This document shows positions 1-6,619 of a stretch of 10,667 nucleotides of DNA, piece by piece (the first letter of the stretch is position 1; each line of letters opens with the position of its first letter). Source of the DNA: Euperipatoides rowelli (lineage: Eukaryota; Onychophora; Udeonychophora; Euonychophora; Peripatopsidae); the NCBI GenBank assembly GCA_003024985.2, contig PXIH01S0019256.1. One strand, given 5' to 3'. A model generated the notes under the pieces. It saw only the letters and a program-made list of their open reading frames with translations. It had not been told where the DNA came from and did no database searches. The position numbers and the translations under genes were made by a program.

Positions 1-1060
1 TAAAAACATCAATTTTTTTTTTTATGTAAATCTTTTAGATTTTTTTTTAATAAACCATTTAAATGTCAAAGGGCGGAGTTAAGATATATTTTTTTTAATA
101 TATTTTTTATGCATTTTCATGTTAGTCAGGAAAATTTATTTTTAGTTAGGGAATTTATGTTTAAATTCAGTAGAGTTGAATTTAAATGTTTTATTATTGG
201 GAAAGCCTACTTAAATTATTTTGCATATTAGTTAATTAACACGAGAAAATACTATATTTGTTATATATTTTTCTGACTCCTAATGTTAAAACTGCAAAAT
301 ACTTAGGAAGAAATAAATTTATCTATTATTAAATGCCCTGCAAATATCTAGTGTATAAATCTTTTTTGTTGTTGGAGTCGGTTATTTTTTTTATTTTTTT
401 TTTTTGCATTTTTCCTTTATTTGAATCATCTCATTACAGAATGTATATCATGGTTTGTAATACAATAATTGAATACAGTATTGTAATATTTAAATATACA
501 ATATAAATCAAATTTGATTAGAAAGGAAATTTCATTTTCAATACTTCAGAAAAAAAAAAGGCATATTTGAACATATTAATCAGAGAGTTTTGACCATTGC
601 CACCATATTAGGTGACCATGGTGCCTTTTGAGTGTGAAATCAGTCTGCAAAGATTGTTCAACTAGATCCACAAGGCATATTATTGTTCATTTATAATTTG
701 CCATTACATTATCTAGTTGGATTATCATGGAAGGTAGACTTAAATAGGTGTAACACTTCTATGCCTAGATATATGAGCTTCTAACTAAATCTAGCTCAAC
801 CTTCCTTAAGCAATTTTGTTGTATCACATACACTTATTTTCAAAAAAAAATTCATATCCATTCAATTACATAATATTATTTCTGATATCAAGGCATCTAT
901 CTAGTTTATTATATTGTTATTGTTCTTGGACCTTGGTTTATCTTGGGAAGTTCATTTTTCAGTTTAGAATAGTATTTTATTTATTTTCCTTATGGTTCAG
1001 TTAGACATTATTATATAGGTTTATTTATTTCAAGTAACAAAATATGTATAAATAAATTAA
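1..1060. other. AT-rich non-coding stretch, no gene seen
   Basis: This stretch is dominated by T and A runs, for example around 366-409 and 550-559, and all frames are broken often. A plus-strand open frame at 816-1004 encodes only a hydrophobic, low-complexity peptide with no recognisable motif and is best read as chance. A slightly richer patch near 590-680 carries an ACCATGGT palindrome and a short inverted pair (CAACTAGAT near 659, ATCTAGTTG near 711). Neither can be assigned to an element. I see no promoter, RNA gene or transposon end here. Confidence 0.6.
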
Positions 1061-1063
1061 GTA

Positions 1064-1078
1064 AAGGGCCTAGCCCTT
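1064..1078. repeat. Short inverted repeat
   Basis: Arms AAGGGC (1064-1069) and GCCCTT (1073-1078) are perfect complements around a CTA spacer. This is one of the few GC-rich patches in the region and lies 32 bases before a much longer palindrome. It is too short to interpret alone. Confidence 0.6.
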
Positions 1079-1100
1079 GAAAAGATGTGGCCCTAAATTA

Positions 1101-1128
1101 TATAAAAGCCATTGATTAGCTAATCAAT
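1101..1128. promoter_or_regulatory. TATA-like box next to an 18-bp perfect palindrome
   Basis: TATAAAAG at 1101-1108 is followed after two bases by a perfect 18-bp palindrome at 1111-1128 (ATTGATTAGCTAATCAAT). The palindrome holds two GATTA cores in inverted orientation, the core bound by several homeodomain classes, so a dimeric transcription-factor site is conceivable. It could also be a cruciform or a transposon-related palindrome. No start codon or exon follows convincingly downstream, so the regulatory reading is inference. The palindrome itself is directly visible. Confidence 0.35.
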
Positions 1129-1776
1129 AGACTAAATAAAATTGTAAGTAGCGTAATAAAAAATTAAAATGAGTATCACAGTTCTCAAGTATTCTTAAAT
1201 AAAAAACAATAAATAAGAATTCCATAGATCATCCACAGTAACTAAGTTTGTAGGTACCATATTAAAGAAACAGGAAAAATCCAGGAGTTATCCAGACAAT
1301 ACAACACATACACCATTCAGTTACAGCAAATGTTTAACATGGTACAGCTACAGACAAATTCATTACAGAAATAATGTAATAAATGTAATAAATGTTGTAT
1401 AAACTGTTCCTATGTTCAATGAAATCAAAGAAAAATACATTAAAAGTAGAAAGATTTTTGTAAATATGGATTGAATTAAATAAAAAAAACACATAATTTG
1501 TCTATACAGCATCCACTAGACAGGAGACCAGAATCCAAAGACCTAGACAGTGGAACATTCTCATTCCATTCTCATTCCACGTATTCACCACAATCCACTG
1601 CCCAAAAGTCTGCACAGCATTATCTGATTCATCCAAGTGAACAGCTAGAACAAACTAAAAAATAAAAATAATAATATAGAAAATAAAATTAAAATAAAAT
1701 CATGCACAAAATATGTACAAAAAAAATCAAGAGGCTATTAAAGGCAACACATCTATGTTTTTAGTTGTATTATCTA
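1129..1776. other. Non-coding AT-rich DNA with two small tandem duplications
   Basis: No open frame of note. Two local duplications are visible: AATGTAATA-type units at about 1372-1395, and an 11-bp unit CATTCTCATTC repeated exactly head to tail at 1556-1566 and 1567-1577. Both look like replication-slippage products. Nothing else can be supported. Confidence 0.55.
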
Positions 1777-2196
1777 AATGGCTACAGTAAATAGATGGTG
1801 GCACAAAGAAATAGATAGCTGTTAGTAGAAACCATGGCTACTTTACATTAATGGCTTCTGCAGACAAAATATTGTAGATAGATAAGTACAATAGAGGTTA
1901 TAGTAACTGAATGGTTGTAGGCTATTACCTAAATGACTGCAGTGGGCAGATTGAAACTCTAATTAGATTGCTACAGTAGATTAACCATTAATGACTGTAT
2001 AAGGTAAATTGCTAGACTAGATAGATTGTGATAGTAGATTGATGAATACAGTAGATAAATGTTTATTATAGATATGCAGTTATAGTAGATGGATTAGTAC
2101 TGTAGATGTAGCTACACTATATAGAAGGCTACAAGGAAATTGCCTCAGTAAATAGATGGCTACTGTAGATAGATGTTTAAGTAGATATTTTGTAAT
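1777..2196 (+). repeat. Degenerate minisatellite (GATGGCTACAGTAGATA-like units)
   Basis: A motif close to GATGGCTACAGTAGATAGATG recurs with many changes and irregular spacing. Clear copies lie at about 1777-1798, 1965-1983, 2041-2061 and 2143-2175, with weaker ones between. Words such as TACAGTAGAT, AGATAGAT and AATGGCTAC are used again and again, unlike the DNA on either side. The period is roughly 20-30 bp but not regular, so this is an old, decayed tandem array. It has no coding frame and no recognisable transposon end. The boundaries are approximate. Confidence 0.6.
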
Positions 2197-2528
2197 ACTC
2201 ATATAACACGCATGTTAGGAACAATTTTTTTTTAAAAAAATAAAGTATTGAGTAAGATACCTTATCTTTATTTATTTTCTCATATATTCATAACTTTATT
2301 TCCAAATAATACAATATAAATCAATATACAACAATATTTTTAAAGCAGAATAAAACGTATTTTAGAATTTTAAAATTTGCATAGTATTTTAGCTTCTAAT
2401 GGTATCGACCCCTTATGGCAGATTATAAATACCTGGATTTGCTGCATGGCAAGCCCCCCCCTACCCTTTCAAAGGGCATACATATTTGTCCTAAATCAGC
2501 CAATAAATAAACACAAATTCTTAATTAC
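2197..2528. other. Non-coding DNA with T9A7 tract and C8 run
   Basis: A T9A7 tract at 2225-2240 forms a fully self-complementary A/T block. A run of eight C bases lies near 2455-2462. A plus-strand open frame (2377-2634) crosses the area, but its product has no motif and it overlaps the better minus-strand exon candidate at 2529-2565. No other feature is supported. Confidence 0.5.
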
Positions 2529-2565
2529 CTGGTCTCTTTTGGAGCACTTCTTCAGCTTCAATTTT
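2529..2565 (-). other. Candidate 37-nt host-gene micro-exon
   Basis: On the minus strand the sequence reads TTACCTCCAG, then 37 nt, then GTAATTAAG, so an AG acceptor and a GT donor enclose the segment. One frame gives 12 codons, KIEAEEVLQKRP plus one base, a charged helix-like composition that is unusual in this AT-rich surround and looks protein-coding. The acceptor's pyrimidine tract is only moderate. The competing plus-strand reading has a strong donor (GAG before GTAAGA at 2571) and an acceptor-like TTCTTCAG ending near 2554, which would give a 16-nt exon. No protein family can be named from 12 residues. This is inference from splice-site and codon appearance only. Confidence 0.3.
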
Positions 2566-2990
2566 CTGGAGGTAAGATATAATACTTGCTATGTTTTGAA
2601 ACAGAACACAGTAATATTAAGGATTGGCATTTGATATTAATCCCTAATTTATTAAAGAACACCATAAGCCTATAATATGCATTATTTTGTTGTTTCTTTT
2701 TATAATGTTTCACATAATTAAGTACTTATTTAAAAATATTAAATAATTTTAGCTACAAACTAAACAGTTGATAAATAATTGAAATTTATTTTTCATTCAT
2801 CTTTCCCTGGCATTTTTTTTTTTTTTAATATTGAAAAATCTTTTTATTTTATCGACATAGACGATTTGTGTAAAGCTTAAAAGAACCTTTTGTTTTGTAA
2901 GAGAGAAAATGATTTTGTAGAGAAATATAGTTTAAGTTTATTTTCATTTGAGAATTAGTTTTCTTCTTCTTTCTTTTATATGTTAAAACG
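2566..2990. other. AT-rich non-coding stretch, possible intron
   Basis: All frames are repeatedly closed. A T-run sits near 2812-2826 and a pyrimidine-rich tract (TTTTCTTCTTCTTTCTTTT) near 2959-2978. The tract would suit the end of a plus-strand intron preceding 2991. Nothing else is seen. Confidence 0.45.
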
Positions 2991-3044
2991 AAAGTCAAAC
3001 GGCTCAAGGCTAAGAAGCAGAAATTTATTTCCTTTGTAACCTAG
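2991..3044 (+). other. Weak candidate 3'-terminal host exon
   Basis: After the pyrimidine tract at about 2959-2978 an AG (2993-2994) is followed by a short basic open frame reading KRLKAKKQKFISFV and ending at TAG 3042-3044. An AATAAA lies about 140 bases downstream (near 3187-3192). The combination of pyrimidine tract, AG, lysine-rich coding-like peptide, stop and polyadenylation signal is what a terminal exon looks like. Each part is common in AT-rich DNA, the AG context is poor, and the same bases are open in a second frame. No family is recognised. Confidence 0.17.
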
Positions 3045-3470
3045 AAAATCTAATTGCACAAATCAAAGTTCACACCAAATTTAACTATTAAACAAAGGAT
3101 TTTGTTCTGCTATTTGATTCAGAATTAATTCCTACCTGTTAAAAGGCTTCTTCTTGTCGTTTTATTAAACTAACATGTTTACTGCAATAAAAAGAAAGAA
3201 GACCTACATCCTGGTTAATATTATGACGAAATTTAGAAGAACTGTTAGATCAAAGCCTGCCTGAACAATACACATTAATATGCATCCTGAATTAGAACTG
3301 TATATTAATACTAGCGCCATTTCTGGCCAATATGACTGAAACAGATGTGCAGAGCGGTAAAATGGAACAAGTTTACATCCGCTTTTGCTTTTGCCAGCTT
3401 TCGCTTTCCCTACAGTTTAATTTATATAAGAATGTAAAATTAATTAAATGTTCATACTTTCATTTCTGAC
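3045..3470 (+). other. Non-coding stretch with a CpG-bearing patch and a 45-codon open frame
   Basis: Most of this stretch is featureless and AT-rich. The part at about 3311-3420 stands out with a higher GC content and several CG dinucleotides, which are rare elsewhere in the left half. An ATG-started frame at 3332-3469 gives 45 residues beginning MTETDVQSGKMEQVY, then becomes hydrophobic and AT-driven. A GT that could end a first exon follows at 3356. A first exon or retroelement leader is possible, but the evidence is thin and no family is recognised. Confidence 0.2.
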
Positions 3471-3722
3471 TGGTTTGAGCTAAAGAGGATAATTTATAAG
3501 TGCTATAAAAACAGGAATTTTAAGTTTGTCAGTGATCTTACAAACAGTTATGTAGATCTCAAGAAAATTCTGGATGAATATGTATTTGATGGAAATAATA
3601 TAGATTGTGCTACAAATTTTAGAAGTCACTTAATTCCTTACTTAAAAAGAAAGAAAACATTGAACTTACTGTGTTTTTTTTTAGAGTTATTGACATGGAG
3701 AAATGATTTCCGAATTTTTTAG
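3471..3722 (+). pseudogene. LINE fragment, possibly an out-of-order C-terminal piece
   Basis: One frame is open for about 84 codons and ends at TAG 3720-3722. It contains FKFVSDLTNSYVDLKKILDE and further on SHLIPYL. This resembles the pattern W...G..FVSDL...G...F...L followed by ...IP that I associate with the part after the RT in Tx1-like ORF2 proteins, yet here it lies before the RT core. It ends in TWRNDF. Possible explanations are a second truncated LINE copy, a rearrangement, or simply a poorly known linker between endonuclease and RT. The assignment to a LINE is reasonable. Its position within the protein is uncertain. Confidence 0.35.
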
Positions 3723-3771
3723 AAATAGAATATTTAAAAGAAAAAGGGACATTTGTCCAAATGTGCTGAGA

Positions 3772-4583
3772 TTTGATAGTCTAACTCTATTTGTGAACGA
3801 TTGAATACTCATATTAAGGAAAAGCTTGATATTGACTTTGGCTTTCATCATTGGGAAGTTAAACAAATACACCCCTCCTGGTGTTGATGGTTTATCCTTG
3901 TCAATTTTTAAGTCATTCCAACATATTTCATTGCCTTTTATGTTAAAGTATTTGAATATGATGATATCAATTAATATTGCTAGGTCCTTTATTAATGGAT
4001 CCTTTACATTTATGATTAAAAAGCAAAATCTTGGCAAAGAAAAGAACAACATTATTGGTATTAACAATCTGAGACCTATACCGATCTCGAAAATTTGTAT
4101 CAAAAAAATTATTGCATCATTGATAAATAATAAATTCTCTATTGCTTTGGAACCAGTTGTGAGCCAATTTAGTTTTTCTGAAAAAAGTTTCCATAGATGG
4201 GGATTATGTTTAATGATAGAAATATTTGCAACTGTTAAACGTTTTAAATTTAGAGATCCAATTGTTCTGATATTGGGTTTAAATTGAGCTTTTTCTAATG
4301 TTTAATAACTTCAACTCCTATGTAATAAAATTATCAAAACTTTTGGAAATTGGAACTTTTCTCAAGCTTTAATTAATTTTTTGTTGACCAGATGAAATGC
4401 TCTCAAGTTTAGAGGATATATCAGTAACCAATTCAAAGTTTTATGCTTGTTTTTTCAGAGCTCTGCATTAAGCAGTAATTTATTCAATCTTATATATGGT
4501 CTTATTGAAAGTTTTGACAACTTGGTGTGTATATATTGCAAATCACTGAATACCAATATCAAAACATTTGATATTTATTGACA
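3772..4583 (+). pseudogene. LINE reverse transcriptase core (inactive)
   Basis: Frame pieces give NTHIKEKLDID (about 3805-3837), then after a frameshift KYTPPGVDGLSLSIFK (the PGxDG motif, near 3868-3915), INNLRPIPIS (the NxRPIxL motif, near 4060-4090), and SQFSFSEK. A GRFIGDN-like motif is then split between two frames near 4190. The first catalytic aspartate motif (LDxxKAFDxV) is reduced to LN-stop-AFSNV at about 4279-4302. The frame continues with readable similarity through SSALSSNLFNLIYGLIESF (the QGxPLSPxLFxLxIE motif) to about 4583, where the YxDD box should lie but is replaced by stops. The enzyme copied element RNA at a nicked target site in its active form. This copy has lost both catalytic aspartate motifs and carries TGA 4285-4287, TAA 4303-4308 and a further TGA near 4390. 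Confidence 0.85.
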
Positions 4584-4807
4584 ATATTGTTAATGTATAT
4601 TGTAACAAATGCAATTTGAGTAGGCTATAATAGAACTACTATAATTTACTATGGGGTAGGTGTTTTTTATCTGTTACAGAATGTTGAAAGTGATGGAAGT
4701 AAATAATTAATCCTTGCTGTTGTTAAGTATAATATTTATTAAGCTATTTACAACTATTTACAAATTACTATGAAATAATAAGAAAGTCCAAGGACTGGAA
4801 TATCCTT

Positions 4808-4861
4808 GTGGAGCCTGGTCCTCCTCAGTATGTTTATCAGGTAAGGGGGGACCAGCTCCAC
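4808..4861. repeat. Imperfect inverted repeat (hairpin) with a splice-donor-like loop
   Basis: GTGGAGCCTGGTCCTCC (4808-4824) pairs with GGGGGACCAGCTCCAC (about 4846-4861) apart from one bulged C and one mismatch. The intervening 21 bases include TATCAGGTAAG, close to the consensus 5' splice donor. The arms are among the most GC-rich sequence in the window. Confidence 0.65.
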
Positions 4862-4989
4862 CAGCGAATAGACAAATCATAATTCACAAACAAAGTCTTT
4901 ATGGCAAAAACCAAGTGTACATTTAAATTAGCTACAATGAATGATTGCATAACTAATTAGCATTAGCCGCACATCTGGGTAATAGAGTT

Positions 4990-5033
4990 GTGTATGACGT
5001 GTTTACCAAGCTTGAAGTAAACATGTCACACAC
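4990..5033. repeat. Inverted repeat, 17-bp arms, palindromic spacer
   Basis: Arm 4990-5006 (GTGTATGACGTGTTTAC) and arm 5017-5033 (GTAAACATGTCACACAC) are complementary at 15 of 17 positions. One of the two mismatches would be a G-U pair in RNA. The 10-base spacer CAAGCTTGAA itself contains the palindrome CAAGCTTG. The whole could extrude as a cruciform or fold as a long hairpin. It lies inside the unclassified insert. Confidence 0.7.
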
Positions 5034-5079
5034 TAAACTAATAACAGTCAGGATGCGTGGTTTAATGCACACAACAACA

Positions 5080-5279
5080 AAGTACAACTATCTCCATGGT
5101 TACTATTAATTAATTATTATAAACTATTTCTTTATAGGTAGGATCAATATAATATGTTTTACCAATAATGAATTATTACTTACTTTTTTTTACGCTAATC
5201 AAGCAGTTTATAGATATTGTTTATAGAGGAATCACTGATACTCTTTGAGGAGCAAATAAACAATATATAGGTAAGTCAA
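5080..5279 (+). other. Remnant RT thumb / junction region of plus-strand LINE
   Basis: No clear open frame. The last part (about 5255-5290) reads YIGKSKLLVPRN in one frame, like the GK.kL..p stretch that precedes the GGLGL motif of LINE ORF2 proteins, so the LINE has resumed by then. The earlier AT-rich part (5100-5210) cannot be assigned. Confidence 0.4.
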
Positions 5280-6055
5280 AGTTATTGGTACCAAGAAACT
5301 TAGGCCTAAAAGACATATCTACCTTACATAATTCTATTTGATTCAATGTTTTTGGTAAATTGTTACAATTCTTAAATCATTTAATTGGAGAACTGATGAT
5401 ACTCTCTGACACCCCTCCATCCTTAGGTATTAACTTTATTTAACAGCAGTTTCTTAGTGTATTCAAAACTTATAGAAATGTAATGGACTGGATGATCTTG
5501 ATTTGAATACTTTCAGCAAAACTTCATGTATAACATTGTTTAAAATAAGATTTGAGCTCTCATACATGGAATTAGCAGCAAAGTTTTGTGGTAAATTGTT
5601 GAAAGAGTTATCTTCATTGGGTGATCCAACTGGATTGCTAAACTTTTCCTTTGAGTTGGTGAATAATGGTTTACCAGTTAGAAATTTACTTATTCAGAAG
5701 TCCAGTTATAGAATACAAGCTAACTGCCTCTTTTGCAATGAAGATGAAACATCTTTTCTTTGACTGTAAACTATTGGATAAAGTTAAGCAATGTTACAAT
5801 AATATAACAAATATTAGTATTAGTGGTGTACCATTGAAATCTTTCAGTGGAAGTGATTTTTATAAGTAAGGAAATAATTAAATTTTCAATGTTATTTCTA
5901 TGGTTTGGAAATTAAGGAATGACTTTTTGTTTAACAAGATTAATGCAGTTAACATGGATTATATAAAACATGAGATTATTATGATGTATCAATTTAATTC
6001 AAAATCTTTACAAAAAAATCACTTTTTTGAAAATTTGGTGAGTAAGGCAAAATAA
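5280..6055 (+). pseudogene. LINE ORF2 C-terminal region with CCHC zinc motif (broken)
   Basis: The frame at 5288 gives VPRNLGLKDISTLHNSI, matching the GGLGLxDI motif after the RT. Later frame pieces (5475-5750) give LGDPTGLLNFSFELVNNGLP and VRNLLIQ, then CLFC (5725-5736). After a one-base-type shift the partner HLFFDC follows (5750-5767), so the zinc motif CxxC...HxxxxC is present but split across two frames. The second frame then runs, with stops at 5867-5869 and 5879-5881, through MVWKLRNDFLFNK (about 5903-5941) to TAA 6053-6055, the likely original end. This domain contributes RNA/DNA binding in L1-type proteins. It is non-functional here. Confidence 0.82.
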
Positions 6056-6390
6056 CACTTGTCTACTCAAATCTTTAATAACTTTAATTTAGATATTGAT
6101 AAATAATTGATTTTTTTTTGTAACATGCACACCACTTCAGGGAATGGAAATTAATGACAGTTGAAGAGTAATATTGATATTGTAATGAATACATTGTTCT
6201 TGCATTTGAATTAGGTCTTGAACTTTCTATTATTAATTTTAACCTTGAACAAATGTAACTCATGGTGACTAAATTGATTTTTAATTTCTACTTTATATTG
6301 TTATTTTTTTTAATTTTTTACCTGTTCTTTTTGTATATGATTCTAAGTGAAGTATTTTAATTTCTTTAATTATGCTATTACAATTTAAGT
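6056..6390 (+). other. AT-rich 3' flank or UTR of the plus-strand LINE
   Basis: No open frame or motif beyond the LINE stop at 6055. T-rich runs occur near 6110 and 6305-6320. This may be the 3' UTR of the plus-strand LINE followed by target DNA of the minus-strand LINE, but no poly(A) tail or duplication marks the boundary. Confidence 0.4.
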
Positions 6391-6397
6391 ATTATTA

Positions 6398-6429
<32 letters not shown>

Positions 6430-6439
6430 TTTTTTTTTT
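6391..6439 (-). repeat. (TTA)n plus T run: A-rich tail of the minus-strand LINE
   Basis: ATT/TTA triplets fill 6391-6429 with one T-rich interruption and pass into a T run ending at 6439. Read on the minus strand this is A12 followed by (TAA)n, directly after the LINE 3' UTR and about 25 bases after its AATAAA. A microsatellite grown from a LINE poly(A) tail is the simplest explanation. Confidence 0.75.
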
Positions 6440-6619
6440 GGGGNGGCTGTTCCCGAAAAACACTTTTATTCATAACCAAAAAAAAGAACAGATAGAAAAT
6501 TCACCACCCTAACTGGGTGGCATATGAAGCAGAGAAGATAAAAGTCCTAAAGCCCCTGAAAAATAAAGAAAAGTCAATACAATATATAAGAATGTCAATA
6601 ATATTACAAACAAAGCACT
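6440..6619 (-). other. 3' UTR of minus-strand LINE with AATAAA and hairpin
   Basis: This follows the last ORF2 stop (TGA 6622-6620). On the minus strand AATAAA lies at 6470-6465, about 25 bases before the A tract, a normal polyadenylation spacing. A perfect 6-bp stem, CCACCC (6504-6509) and GGGTGG (6515-6520), with a 5-base loop lies within the last 80 bases, the zone where some LINEs carry the 3' stem-loop recognised by their RT. One N at 6444 sits in a G/C homopolymer next to the tail. Confidence 0.6.
6465..6470 (-). terminator. Polyadenylation signal AATAAA of the minus-strand LINE
   Basis: The hexamer AATAAA on the minus strand is placed about 25 bases before the A-rich tail at 6439, in the expected position for cleavage and polyadenylation of the LINE transcript. 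Confidence 0.6.

Larger units (their letters stand above)
4718..5079 (-). mobile_element. Unclassified insert within the plus-strand LINE (candidate solo LTR)
   Basis: This GC-richer block has no LINE motif and separates the RT palm from the GLGL motif. Its ends carry a 7-bp inverted pair, TGTTGTT at 4718-4724 and AACAACA at 5073-5079, giving a 362-bp TG...CA unit. On the minus strand an AATAAA (4740-4735) lies shortly before the 3' end, as in an LTR. It contains two strong hairpins (4808-4861 and 4990-5033). The bases directly outside (CTTGC and AAGTA) do not form a target duplication. An alternative 8-bp duplication TAATTAAT occurs at 4704-4711 and 5107-5114, but in AT-rich DNA this may be chance. 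A solo LTR, a non-autonomous DNA transposon or a SINE-like element are all possible. Confidence 0.35.
3471..6055 (+). mobile_element. Decayed L1/Tx1-like LINE, plus strand, interrupted
   Basis: In order on the plus strand are RT motifs 1 to 5 (about 3850-4583), a GLGL-type post-RT motif (about 5288-5330), an LPVRNLLI-type motif, a CxxC...HxxxxC zinc motif (5725-5767) and a WxxRN-type tail (about 5906-5920). This order is typical of L1- and Tx1-clade ORF2 proteins. No endonuclease domain is seen upstream, so the copy is 5'-truncated. The frame is broken by many stops and shifts. The stretch from about 4600 to 5280 between the RT palm and the GLGL motif is longer than in the minus-strand LINE (about 700 against 460 nt) and contains unrelated DNA. 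The 3' end of the element is not defined. Confidence 0.85.

Noticed and set aside
659-719. Terminal inverted repeats of a small DNA transposon (CAACTAGAT / ATCTAGTTG)
   Set aside because: Only 9 bp, with about 43 bases between and no flanking duplication. Expected by chance in AT-rich DNA.
816-1004. Plus-strand 62-codon open frame
   Set aside because: The product is hydrophobic and low-complexity from T-rich DNA, with no motif or splice context.
1777-2196. CRISPR array
   Set aside because: Repeats are too divergent and irregular, there are no distinct spacers, and the sequence is eukaryotic.
2377-2634. Plus-strand 85-codon open frame
   Set aside because: No motif or coding-like composition. 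Only a small part overlaps plausible splice signals, and the opposite strand reads better there.
3687-4103. Minus-strand 138-codon open frame
   Set aside because: It is the antisense shadow of the plus-strand RT core, whose PGVDG and RPIPIS motifs are clear.
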